NCBI GenBank assembly: GCA_036562625.1
Contig: DATCJV010000105.1
Span: 1-11,260 of the forward strand
Reading direction: 5' to 3'
From: DUOH01 sp036562625
Lineage (GTDB): Bacteria; Bacillota; UBA4882; UBA10575
DNA: 11,260 nt
Below are positions 1 to 7,550 of this stretch, piece after piece; the first letter of the stretch is position 1, and each line of letters starts with the position of its first letter. A model generated the notes under the pieces. The model did not search any database, was not told the DNA's origin, and was given only the letters and a program-made list of their open reading frames with translations. The translations under genes and the position numbers were made by a program.

Positions 1-66
1 TGAGCCATTTGTGCCTATTTACTGTTCAACGCCAGCACTATATTGCAAAAACATTCTATTGATAAC

Positions 67-103
67 TAAAAAACCCTCTTTATCTTCATTATAACAAAGA
101 GGG
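67..103 (-). terminator. Rho-independent terminator after the left operon
   Basis: On the minus strand an 8-bp perfect stem (arms 96-103 and 74-81, CCCTCTTT/AAAGAGGG) closes a 14-nt loop. Six T residues follow at once (73-68). It lies about 60 bases past the stop of the nuclease-like gene, which is the last gene of the operon. There is no T run on the plus-strand side, so it should work only for minus-strand transcripts. Confidence 0.8.
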
Positions 104-121
104 GTGACAACTGTATGTCAC
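104..121. repeat. Short inverted repeat beside the terminator
   Basis: GTGACA (104-109) and TGTCAC (116-121) form 6-bp inverted arms around a 6-bp spacer, directly abutting the terminator stem. It could be a protein-binding site or part of the hairpin region. Arms this short may occur by chance. The rest of 1-160 holds no ORF or other signal that I can support. Confidence 0.25.
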
Positions 122-160
122 GGAACAGGAGTTCGATAAAGCCCGGGCTGCAATAATCAA

Positions 161-925
161 TTAAGATAATAACCCTGGTTCCAGCCCAAAAGTATTGATT
201 ATTTCTTCCCACGTAATGTATCCCAAGTAATGCTCCAAAATAAGTGTTTGTTGTTCTTCGCTTAAATGGGGAAGACTTGCATTAACAGTTTTCGGGTCAA
301 TAATATTGTCCAGTTCGATTTTTCTTTGCTCGTTTAGTAATCCACCTTCAATGATGACAATAACATAAAAATTAGTATATATTTCGCCAGCTAAGGCCGC
401 CGCACAATCCAAGTTCCTGAGAACCTGGTTTCGCCCAGGATACCAGGTAATATCTCTCGAAGGCCCTAATTCGGTGCGTTTGCCTTCGATAAAGATAATT
501 GTGGATTCGGTTCTCAGCATGCAGTCGACTTTCGTAACTCCCTCAAGCCTCCACCATGCCTGCTTAAGAAGTTTATCATGGCTGTACAGTTCAGCAATAG
601 CCTCTTGCAGAATGGCCTGATCCCCCTTGAATAGCTTTTCACGTTTTTCACGAGTGATTGGATCTTTTACTCCCTCAATGGGTTTGGTGAGTTTATCGGG
701 GTTCTCAAGCAGCCATCTGAGAAAGGACCGCGGCGGATCAACGGGAAACTCATACTTGGGCGACTCAACTAAAGGATCCAGCCAGTTCGGAATAGCAACA
801 CGCTTGCCCGGCCTTTTGGCCAACTTTAGTAATGGAGTTAGCCATAAAGTTCCCGTTTTATTTTGTCTATACAAGGCATCAAAGATCGGTTGTACTCTTG
901 TTCGCGAACTATCATAAATACCCAT
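161..925 (-). CDS. Putative PD-(D/E)XK nuclease-like protein, last gene of the left operon
   Basis: This 254-aa soluble protein belongs to no family I can name. Residues 124-175 carry the pattern of a PD-(D/E)XK nuclease core: W-W-R-L-E128 G, then V-D134, a predicted beta strand, then E147-G-K149. A helix with R-N-Q167 and R170-N-L-D follows, as in many restriction-type enzymes where a Gln or Arg follows the ExK strand. A hydrophobic strand (FYVIVIIE, 186-193) comes next. D134, E147 and K149 would be the metal-binding and catalytic residues. The ATG at 925 is preceded by a strong ribosome site (GGGAGGG, 5 bases away). The gene starts 18 bases after the helicase stop, so the two are cotranscribed. 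I infer that it is the DNA-cutting partner of the helicase. A structural nuclease-fold protein without activity is the alternative. Confidence 0.7.
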   Translation of the reverse strand: MGIYDSSRTRVQPIFDALYRQNKTGTLWLTPLLKLAKRPGKRVAIPNWLDPLVESPKYEFPVDPPRSFLRWLLENPDKLTKPIEGVKDPITREKREKLFKGDQAILQEAIAELYSHDKLLKQAWWRLEGVTKVDCMLRTESTIIFIEGKRTELGPSRDITWYPGRNQVLRNLDCAAALAGEIYTNFYVIVIIEGGLLNEQRKIELDNIIDPKTVNASLPHLSEEQQTLILEHYLGYITWEEIINTFGLEPGLLS

Positions 926-943
926 AATAACCCTCCCTTTTGC

Positions 944-3550
944 CTAATTCCAACTATCTAACACTGCGAATAAATACTGCTTAACCGGACCACGTTGCAT
1001 TTTGGGATGAGCAAATTGATTACGGTAGCTCCGCAAACAACTGTAACAACTTGCCTCCTCACTACAACCACACTCGCCCCTGACCCGATCGTAAGCATTT
1101 TTAATTACTTTATATAATACTTCTTTCTCTTCTAATCTACCTACTAATCCGGCGCCTCCTGGTACGGCATCGTATAAAACTATTTGATAAGAATCGTAAA
1201 AAGGATCTTTTACGACAGTAACATTCAAGTCGGTAGAAGGAAATTCCAGTTCCTCCGAAGTCCCTTCGGCCAATGCCGTACCTAATGAATAGGCAAACCA
1301 ATAATGATCCATTGTTACATTGGTTGTTGGAAGGGTAAAGCGAAGGCCCAAGACATCCGTAATAAACTCGTGTCCTAATGAAACTGGGTCAAGTCTACCG
1401 CTACATGTCTCGCCAAAAGGAGTATTATGCGTTTGTTGACGGGAGGAGAAACCTGCCCCACAAGTCGTACAGATGTAAAAGGGCGCACCCTTACGTCCTT
1501 CACAGATTACAACCATTTGCCCTCGAGCTGCCCTGGAAACAACTACTACTCCATAATCAACTTTTTCTGGCTCAGTACCCTTCAATCCAACAAAATAAGG
1601 TCTTGATGAAAAAAGTCTACTTGGTCGCCCTTTTGGCTCTTGAGCTCTTTCCTGGTTTGTCACAAAACCAAACCGTGGAATAATAAACTCTCTCATATGG
1701 GAACAACATCTTTCCTGTTCATTCTCTTCTCGTTTTTCCTTTTTGATGAAAGTATTATGTTCTAAGCAATAATACCACCTTTCCCACTCGCGTTCCGGCA
1801 CCCGTTTGACAGCATATGAAAACCATTCTTTTTTATTCGCCACTATTTTACTGCTGGGAGCGAATTCTGAAATTGCCAACGACAAATCCCTTTGTAAAGA
1901 TACTTGTTGTGATTCAATCGTTTGTTGGTTCCTCTGCGTATCTAGTTCAACAACATCAACAGGAAAACCATACTTGGGAATAATTGCCTTGCGCGATAGG
2001 AAGTTTAACGTTGATTCTTGCCTAATAGTATCTTGTCTTTTTCTCGCCCACTCCGCTTTTCGGTATTGTTTTCTTTCGACTGCACTTTTCTCGAGCTTGG
2101 TAACGCTGCGATAATCGCTAGCAATCTCTAACTCCGCCAGATAAAGACGGCTATCTTCACCTGAAATCCTCTCTATCCATAATTGGCCGTTCAAACCTAT
2201 TCTTTCCCACATCTCCTTAGGAATGATTTTCTTTAGTATTGCTTCATGTTGTTCCCGCTTGGCGAGCAGATGTGCCCGAAAATCAGCAACCGCCGTTGGA
2301 TTGTTAAAATCTCCGATACAATCTTCCACCTTGCCAAAGCGATGAGGATGCTCCCGGAAATAAGATGAAAACATTGTCGCGGCCACATGTCTTGTAATAA
2401 TCTTATCATTTCCAATGTATAACATCGGCGCTTTAATCGTCCCTCTAAGCATTCGATATGGATTATTAAAATGATAAAAATCGTGGGAACTTTTCCGGCA
2501 ATAAGTTAGGGCAAAACCAGGGATCCCAGTCCTTCTGCCGGTACGTCCAACTCGTTGCGTATAGTTAAAAGACTCAGGCGGCACATTTCGTAAGAAAACA
2601 ATATTTAAATCCCCTAAATCTACACCTAACTCAAATGTCGTTGAACAGCTCAAGACATGAATTTTCCCTGATTTGAATTCTCTCTGAAATTGGCGGCTTT
2701 TTTCGTGGTTAATTTGGGCTGTATGCTCTTCGACACGGAGCAAACCCGGCAAACTGCTTTGATATAGCTGATTGTAGTGATTCGTAGGTAAATCCTTAAT
2801 TTTGATCATCGATACCCGTACCGGGCACTGATGTCGAGTACAAACACTGGCAACGGATACCGTTTGCAAGCGTCCACAAGTATCACAAATATAGACGAAA
2901 TCATCTGGCTTATAAGCGACGGCACGCCACCAATCGGGATTTAACCGGTAACCGTCATTATTTTGGGTGCAAATTGTTGGAGCATCATCGTTTCTTATGC
3001 CACGAATCGCATCCCAAAGTACAGCCAGGATTGTTGCCGTTTCCTTTCTTGCCTGATCTTCAGTAAACCCTCTCGCTTTTAGAAGTTTAATTAAATATTG
3101 AGCCCGGCGACCTTGTAGACCATTCCAGCGCCGTAATCGCTGACGCTGTCCTTTTTTTAAATTACCTAATTCTATGTAAACTACACTTTTTTGGTTTGCC
3201 TGTAAATTTAAATCACTCCATGAGATTGTAACCCCTTCTCTAACTACAAGGTCGACAGCTTTATCGGTTCGGAGAAAATCGAGAAGAATAGAGATTAATT
3301 CTTTCGCCTCTTCTTCGTTCAGTAACCATGGTGGTTGGAATAATTCTTCCGGTATATGAAAATTATCCGGCCACTTTAAAAACCACTTGATTAGCCCGAC
3401 CCCCTCCAAGGAAATACGCTTTTCGTCAGTGAGATATTCTTGATAAAGATAAGTCCATATTTTATTTCTCTTTTCCAATTCTCCCATTGCTGGCGGAAAA
3501 ATATCTTTTTCTTGAAAGATTTTAACCATTCCACTAGCAATCTCACGCAA
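944..3550 (-). CDS. C-terminal fragment of a DUF1998-family SF2 helicase (broken gene)
   Basis: 868 codons are open from a poor TTG start at 3550. The frame continues upstream a few codons to a TGA, so this is better read as the 3' half of a disrupted gene. Present are the RecA2 helicase domain with motif V (TTFELGVDLG, 304-313) and motif VI (Q332-R-V-G-R-T-G-R339), then a long linker. The DUF1998 signatures follow: LGHEFITDVLGLRF (725-738), DAVPGGAG (795-801), and the zinc cluster C827, C829, C835, C838 followed by LRSYRNQ and H848. Further zinc-like cysteines are C222/C225/C237/C242 and C694/C697/C716. Walker A, DEAD/DEAH and motif III are absent, so it cannot be an active ATPase alone. Relatives include DruE of Druantia, DrmA/DrmB of DISARM and YprA/MrfA, which act on DNA. 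No good ribosome site precedes 3550 or the ATG at 3529. The reading frame is otherwise clean over 2.6 kb, which suggests recent damage or an assembly fault. Confidence 0.85.
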   Translation of the reverse strand: MREIASGMVKIFQEKDIFPPAMGELEKRNKIWTYLYQEYLTDEKRISLEGVGLIKWFLKWPDNFHIPEELFQPPWLLNEEEAKELISILLDFLRTDKAVDLVVREGVTISWSDLNLQANQKSVVYIELGNLKKGQRQRLRRWNGLQGRRAQYLIKLLKARGFTEDQARKETATILAVLWDAIRGIRNDDAPTICTQNNDGYRLNPDWWRAVAYKPDDFVYICDTCGRLQTVSVASVCTRHQCPVRVSMIKIKDLPTNHYNQLYQSSLPGLLRVEEHTAQINHEKSRQFQREFKSGKIHVLSCSTTFELGVDLGDLNIVFLRNVPPESFNYTQRVGRTGRRTGIPGFALTYCRKSSHDFYHFNNPYRMLRGTIKAPMLYIGNDKIITRHVAATMFSSYFREHPHRFGKVEDCIGDFNNPTAVADFRAHLLAKREQHEAILKKIIPKEMWERIGLNGQLWIERISGEDSRLYLAELEIASDYRSVTKLEKSAVERKQYRKAEWARKRQDTIRQESTLNFLSRKAIIPKYGFPVDVVELDTQRNQQTIESQQVSLQRDLSLAISEFAPSSKIVANKKEWFSYAVKRVPEREWERWYYCLEHNTFIKKEKREENEQERCCSHMREFIIPRFGFVTNQERAQEPKGRPSRLFSSRPYFVGLKGTEPEKVDYGVVVVSRAARGQMVVICEGRKGAPFYICTTCGAGFSSRQQTHNTPFGETCSGRLDPVSLGHEFITDVLGLRFTLPTTNVTMDHYWFAYSLGTALAEGTSEELEFPSTDLNVTVVKDPFYDSYQIVLYDAVPGGAGLVGRLEEKEVLYKVIKNAYDRVRGECGCSEEASCYSCLRSYRNQFAHPKMQRGPVKQYLFAVLDSWN

Positions 3551-3977
3551 ACTCGAAGCGGCCTTCTTTGCTTGGTATCTGGATCATTCTTACCAGGAGA
3601 TTGTAAACCGGAGTTTCATTTATCAAGTCATTAGAGAACTTAGTGCCTATTGCGAAGAAGGAGTTAGACACTTTTTTAATCGCTTCTTCTTGATGTTGGT
3701 ATAAAGGTCGTTCACCTTTGATCGCACGCAAAAAGCCTTCATCTGGAGAAGAACCAATAATCTCCTCGCTTACTGCCTTTGGTGTCCTTCCCCGCTTATA
3801 TACAGGAGTTCCTTCAAGAAAGAGACCTTTGAATAGCCGGTTTGACAATAAAACATCTTTAAAGGCTGTTCTTAACTGTGGATCACTAAAATAAAAACTT
3901 GTCCCTAAATAACGCAGATAGGAAGTTTTGATCTCCTGAGCTAATTCTATAGGATTTACAATAACCAAAATTGTCAC
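3543..3977 (-). CDS. N-terminal fragment of the same DUF1998-family helicase (broken gene)
   Basis: 144 aa starting with GTG at 3977, which overlaps the TGA of the zinc-finger gene (GTGA), so translation is probably coupled. Residues 9-66 (NPIELAQEIKTSYLRYL, then DPQLR, then KGLFLEGTPVYKRG) match the usual N-terminus of large DUF1998 helicases as I know them. Residues 90-100 (RPLYQHQEEAI) are the Q-motif-like segment that normally sits just before the Walker A strand. After residue about 103 the text no longer looks like the family: there is no GxGKT, and the frame stops at 3543, seven bases inside the next fragment. The downstream half continues in another frame. I infer an in-gene deletion near 3660-3670 plus a frame change near 3545-3600. 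As written this would be a short inactive peptide. Confidence 0.75.
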   Translation of the reverse strand: MTILVIVNPIELAQEIKTSYLRYLGTSFYFSDPQLRTAFKDVLLSNRLFKGLFLEGTPVYKRGRTPKAVSEEIIGSSPDEGFLRAIKGERPLYQHQEEAIKKVSNSFFAIGTKFSNDLINETPVYNLLVRMIQIPSKEGRFEFA

Positions 3978-6412
3978 CCTCTTTTCCGGCAGGTTTGAAT
4001 AATTTCATTTCTATGATTTAGTAAATGATCGACACGTGCTATTTTTCCCCCTAGCCTTCTTTCACGGATTATTTTATCTTTCTGGCCTGTACATAAACGG
4101 CATTCATACATCCCTGGTAAGCTCCGGATCACATTTGCTCTTATTTCATTAAGATCCCGAATCACTCTAAAACTATTTAATTTCCCACTGTAAATTTCCT
4201 TACACTTTTCTACATGTTCGGTAATTTTACTAGTTGGATTATCTAAATCGTTAGTTTTCACGTAGTAATTACAATAACTGCATTGGTAGATTTTTTTAGG
4301 TAAGTCGAGCATAAACCTCTGCATTTCTTCATAACTTAAAAGAGGATAAATGTCATTAAGGTGTTTTTCCCGGACATGCTCTATCAAATTTTCACTTTCA
4401 GAAAAGGTAGCCCCACACCATTCACACGTAAATTCATAACATACACGCGCCAGCTTAATCCCTATTTCACATTTTGGAGGAATCCATAGTTTAACGTCTA
4501 CACTCCCGGCAAATTCGGCCCAGTTCATAGTATCGGTAAAATCACTAAGCGGAACCATTAAGAGATTATCTCCTGGAATTGAGTAACCCCTACTAGGAGT
4601 CTCACCAAATCCTAACTCAACATTTCGTGTCTCCGGCGGGTTTGTTATTTTTATCCAAAGCACTTTTTTTGAAGTAGCATAAAAATCTTCGGGGCTGAAA
4701 ACTAATTGTTGTGCTTGCCAGTTAGCTTCTTGCCCATCAAAAAATTCATCTTTTTTATTTACCACCCACCAGATCCGATCAATAGTAACTTGCAGAGCAG
4801 TCTTGGCGCCCGAATCATCAACTCTCCAACCAGTTTGGTCATACATAGACTGTGAAGGTATTTGCGTTGAATATCCAGTCGGCTCTTCCTTTAAAGTAAG
4901 AATAGTATCTTTTGCAGGCTGAATTGTACAACCAGCAGCACAAACGAACTTCAGTTCTATAGGCGCATATCCATCAATAGTGGGAGTTTGAAAAGGTGGA
5001 ATTATAAGCTCTTGAAGTCCTTTACTAAATCTAAAATCTAAACTTTCTTTAAGTCTAGCTTCTTGGTCATAAACGCGTATAAAATACCAACCGCCGCCGC
5101 GTTCTTCCAATTCTTTGGGTAAATCTTGTTTACAAAGACGTTCCGGTTGATACTCCATTCTCCACCGATTTGTGCCTTTCCCTTCGCGACCAATAATTAA
5201 AACACTCACGGAATCCCAATAGTCGACGGAACTTACTTTAAGAGATGGAGGATGCCGAATAAATAACGGTCCCATCTCACCATCATCGATAATCTGTTCT
5301 CCTTCCAATTCCAGACAGGTATTACTCCTGATTATTATTTCTTTTCCTTCCCCTGTGACGAAGCGTACTCTGCTGTTTCTATCGATTAAGAAAAAGTGTG
5401 CTTTTAATCCCCAACACGCAACATACTCTTCTCCGCAAGGAGCCGGATTCAATTCTTCATCTCTTTTCCAGCCCTGAGGGGTCATTATAATATAACTTCC
5501 TCTGTTAAGTGTGCTAACCAATCGCCCGGGAGATTTCCAGTCTTTTTTTAATTTAAAAATGTAATACTCTTCTGTTCCCAGCGGTAACGAGAGAATACTT
5601 TCCTGCTCATTAGACACAATTTTAATATTTTCTCGACTCTCCACAATAAATCTCGTATTATAATAATTACATGGATTTAGTTGTCTCCCGTCTTGAAAAA
5701 CTTCGATATTTTTTAGACGACCATAAAATTCTAACCCAATATTCCATTGATAATCATCCCAACAAATAATATCCATTCGTAAAGGTGTTAGTTTTGAAAC
5801 ATTGTTATCTTGAATGTTTTTTAACTTTTCTTTAGCCGCAGTTGACTGATTACGGGAGCGTCCACCTCTTTTGATTGGTGAGCGTTGTTCCCTATCCGTA
5901 GGAATTGGTTTCTCATCTTCAGATTCCGGTTTATAAATAGTTTCATGTGGTTTTTGATACTTGGTTGACAACTTGTTAAACTCGTCGGCAATTATTTTAT
6001 CCTTTGGATAAAAAAGCTGTAAAGCCTTGTTCGGTTTTTTCCCAAAGGTTGTAAAGAAAGAATCAATCTTTACCTGTAACTGTTTAAAAAGCGGTTCGTC
6101 CTGCGGGATTTCTCTAAACCATCTCTCTAACCTGGTTGTTGATTTACCACCATTCAATGGCATTGAACCTATTCTTTTTTGTTCCTGAGTACGGTGTCCA
6201 TTGTTATAAAAACCTGCATTCATTTCTTTATAACCAATAAATTTACTAGGGCCGAAAGCATCAAGTTCCGGAAAATAAAACCATTCTTTAAACTGTGATA
6301 GCTTATGAATCATATACAACCCGTTTTTCAAGTCTTCATTAAATTGCCGCACATTAGCCACAACTTCCTCATAATGATCGACCAATTCAAACGGCCTTAC
6401 GCCTTCACCCAT
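3974..6412 (-). CDS. Unknown 812-aa protein with three C-terminal C2H2-like zinc fingers
   Basis: Not a family I can name. The N-terminal region (about 40-100: FKEWFYFPELDAFGPSKFIGY, then GGKST, RLERWF) reads like a small globular domain of the kind seen attached to some endonucleases. That is an impression, not an assignment. A charged, low-complexity linker follows (about 160-205, rich in K, E, R, S), then a large beta-rich middle with many W, Y and F residues (210-655). The C-terminus carries zinc-finger patterns: C663-x2-C666-x12-H679-x4-H684 (classical C2H2), C711-x2-C714 with H733 and C737, and C771-x2-C774 with H797, H800 or C808. No signal peptide or membrane segment is seen. The ATG at 6412 lies 10 bases after AAAGGAG. 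The stop overlaps the helicase start, so the two products are probably made together. I infer a DNA- or protein-binding partner that recruits the helicase. Confidence 0.75.
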   Translation of the reverse strand: MGEGVRPFELVDHYEEVVANVRQFNEDLKNGLYMIHKLSQFKEWFYFPELDAFGPSKFIGYKEMNAGFYNNGHRTQEQKRIGSMPLNGGKSTTRLERWFREIPQDEPLFKQLQVKIDSFFTTFGKKPNKALQLFYPKDKIIADEFNKLSTKYQKPHETIYKPESEDEKPIPTDREQRSPIKRGGRSRNQSTAAKEKLKNIQDNNVSKLTPLRMDIICWDDYQWNIGLEFYGRLKNIEVFQDGRQLNPCNYYNTRFIVESRENIKIVSNEQESILSLPLGTEEYYIFKLKKDWKSPGRLVSTLNRGSYIIMTPQGWKRDEELNPAPCGEEYVACWGLKAHFFLIDRNSRVRFVTGEGKEIIIRSNTCLELEGEQIIDDGEMGPLFIRHPPSLKVSSVDYWDSVSVLIIGREGKGTNRWRMEYQPERLCKQDLPKELEERGGGWYFIRVYDQEARLKESLDFRFSKGLQELIIPPFQTPTIDGYAPIELKFVCAAGCTIQPAKDTILTLKEEPTGYSTQIPSQSMYDQTGWRVDDSGAKTALQVTIDRIWWVVNKKDEFFDGQEANWQAQQLVFSPEDFYATSKKVLWIKITNPPETRNVELGFGETPSRGYSIPGDNLLMVPLSDFTDTMNWAEFAGSVDVKLWIPPKCEIGIKLARVCYEFTCEWCGATFSESENLIEHVREKHLNDIYPLLSYEEMQRFMLDLPKKIYQCSYCNYYVKTNDLDNPTSKITEHVEKCKEIYSGKLNSFRVIRDLNEIRANVIRSLPGMYECRLCTGQKDKIIRERRLGGKIARVDHLLNHRNEIIQTCRKRG

Positions 6413-6509
6413 TTACCATCATCTCCTTTCTAAAATAAACAACAATTAACGGTCAGTTTAACTAGCGCCCATTACCCTATTTACCAAGTGATACCCTCAA
6501 TACTTGACA

Positions 6510-7295
6510 CTATCCCTCCTCTCTTTCTTCATACTTCGCTAAGGGGCCCCATCGCAACCATTCATTTAGCATTTCGATCTGCTTTTCGTCACAATATGCA
6601 TTGGTAAACAGAATTAACACCGCCCGGAACAGTCTAAGGTCATTCGTATCTGGCTTTTTACCAAACATTTTTTGGTATTTGTCTTCAACAAACTCAAGTG
6701 GCATTCTGAACCATTCTTTACTTGCTAAGGCAATAAGTTCGTGTTTTATTGTTGGCGGGAAATCAAAAGGTGTTGCAATTAGCGTGTCTTTTTCTTTCTT
6801 CATATCATCTAGACTTGGACTAATAAGCCCAATTTCTTCCAATATACGATCTTGACTGTTTACCCGCCATAATTCACATAAATATTTCTCATCAATCTTC
6901 ATTTGTTTTTTAAATTGTTCTATAGGAATAACTAATTCACGATTAGATAGGATAAAGTATTTTATAATATTACTATGCTCAGGCACACCTTCCCACACTT
7001 CTAAAATGCCCATCGGTACAATCTCAGATGCTTTTTGTTCATGCGTTTCGTTGTAAATAAAACGGGCAATAGCATCGGCAGGAATTCTCCACTTTCTCCC
7101 GACTCGGCGGGCAAATATTTTTCCTTCACGGATATACTGCCTCACGGTAATAGGACTAAGCTTAAGGGCTTTTGCAACATCCTCGACATTATAATGTACT
7201 TGCCATTCGTTCTTTGGATCTGTATCAGTCTCCCAATCTTCAAGCGACTCTTGAATTTCCTGAGGTAGAGAATTAAACCAGTCTTCGTATTTCAT
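6510..7295 (-). CDS. HTH DNA-binding protein (excisionase/MerR-type), likely operon regulator
   Basis: 261 aa. Residues 35-82 form an excisionase-type winged helix: YNVEDVAKALKLSPITVRQYI (helix-turn-helix), then REGKIFARRVGRKWRIP (wing) and DAIARFI. The rest, about 90-261, is an alpha/beta region with no motif I recognise. It includes a W-rich helical C-terminus (NEWLRWGPL, 244-252). It is much longer than a bare excisionase (60-80 aa), so the extra domain probably senses something or binds a partner. The ATG at 7295 has a good ribosome site (AAGGGGGA, 8 bases away) and shares its A with the TAA of the small upstream ORF. The consensus promoter and CAATGA repeats about 190 bases upstream make autoregulation plausible. 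A 97-base gap separates it from the zinc-finger gene. I see no terminator or clear promoter in that gap. Confidence 0.8.
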   Translation of the reverse strand: MKYEDWFNSLPQEIQESLEDWETDTDPKNEWQVHYNVEDVAKALKLSPITVRQYIREGKIFARRVGRKWRIPADAIARFIYNETHEQKASEIVPMGILEVWEGVPEHSNIIKYFILSNRELVIPIEQFKKQMKIDEKYLCELWRVNSQDRILEEIGLISPSLDDMKKEKDTLIATPFDFPPTIKHELIALASKEWFRMPLEFVEDKYQKMFGKKPDTNDLRLFRAVLILFTNAYCDEKQIEMLNEWLRWGPLAKYEEREEG

Positions 7296-7405
7296 TAAGC
7301 ATTCCCCCTTACTTCTTTTGGTGGTTGATAATTTTGTAGCACGGTAGTCATCCTTTCAATAAACTCACAAATATAGGATGACAATTGAGTGACTATTTCA
7401 CCCAT
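7295..7405 (-). CDS. Small ORF coupled to the HTH gene
   Basis: 36 codons from ATG at 7405, which has GGAAAG 8 bases upstream. Alternatively it is 46 codons from GTG at 7435, which directly abuts AAGAGAGG. The stop TAA overlaps the ATG of the HTH gene by one base (TAATG), the usual sign of translational coupling. The predicted peptide (MGEIVTQLSSYICEFIERM and so on) looks like one amphipathic helix followed by a basic tail with two prolines. It is the first ORF after the promoter. It may be a real small protein or a leader that sets translation of the regulator. No family is recognised. Confidence 0.5.
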   Translation of the reverse strand: MGEIVTQLSSYICEFIERMTTVLQNYQPPKEVRGNA

Positions 7406-7444
7406 GTTTTCTTCTTTCCAACTGATATTTTTCACCTCTCTTTC

Positions 7445-7490
7445 TTCATTGTATAATCGCACATCATTGCTTCATTGCTTTTCATTGTAT
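7445..7490 (-). promoter_or_regulatory. Four CAATGA hexamers, candidate operator
   Basis: On the minus strand CAATGA occurs four times within 42 bases, at plus-strand positions 7482-7487, 7472-7477, 7464-7469 and 7446-7451. Two copies sit in a longer identical 10-mer, ATACAATGAA (7481-7490 and 7445-7454). The first copy overlaps the -10 box and the others lie in the early transcribed region, where a bound repressor would block initiation. The encoded HTH protein is the obvious candidate ligand. The link is inferred. Confidence 0.45.
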
Positions 7491-7512
7491 CATCGATATG
7501 GATTGCTGTCAA
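7484..7512 (-). promoter_or_regulatory. Consensus sigma-A/sigma-70 promoter of the left operon
   Basis: A perfect -35 box TTGACA (7512-7507) and -10 box TACAAT (7489-7484, one mismatch to TATAAT) are separated by exactly 17 bases. It lies just downstream of the terminator that closes the Wadjet transcript and upstream of the small ORF and HTH gene. It should therefore start the second operon independently. Confidence 0.85.
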
Positions 7513-7521
7513 TAGTTTCCT

Positions 7522-7550
7522 ATAAAAAGGCCCCCCTTAAATTGGGAGGC
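7522..7550 (-). terminator. Rho-independent terminator of the Wadjet operon
   Basis: Minus-strand GCCTCCC (7550-7544) pairs with GGGGGGC (7536-7530) as a 7-bp stem including one U-G pair. It closes a 7-base loop and is followed by C and five T. It lies about 260 bases beyond the jetD stop and 10 bases before the -35 box of the next operon, so it insulates the two transcription units. Confidence 0.75.

Noticed and set aside
1378..2114. Plus-strand open frames opposite the helicase.
   Set aside because: They lie wholly within a strongly supported minus-strand domain and show no recognisable protein features.
3560..3605. A third minus-strand frame reads QSPGKND, which looks P-loop-like.
   Set aside because: It lacks the GxxxxGK[ST] pattern and its frame carries no family-like text on either side.
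3596..3660. AIGTKFSNDL in the N-terminal helicase fragment lines up by position with a Walker A such as ATGTGSGKTE, including a following P, N, LL and R.
   Set aside because: The Gly, Lys and Thr that define the P-loop are absent, and nothing like a DEAH box or the rest of RecA1 follows. I treat the match in spacing as chance.
6413..6509. A possible second promoter before the zinc-finger gene.
   Set aside because: Only a weak TTGAGG with no acceptable -10 box at 17 bases. No terminator is present, so read-through from the upstream promoter is the simpler view.
944..7295. Calling the left operon DISARM or Druantia.
   Set aside because: Only the DUF1998 helicase is shared. No methyltransferase, DrmC-type PLD protein, DruA or DruH is visible in the window.
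7432..7449. Five-codon mini-ORF (MKKER) whose TGA overlaps the GTG at 7435.
   Set aside because: Too short to judge. It starts within one of the CAATGA repeats and has no ribosome site.
7445..7490. Short repeats as a CRISPR array.
   Set aside because: Units are only 6-10 bases with irregular spacing of 8-18 bases. This fits an operator, not CRISPR.
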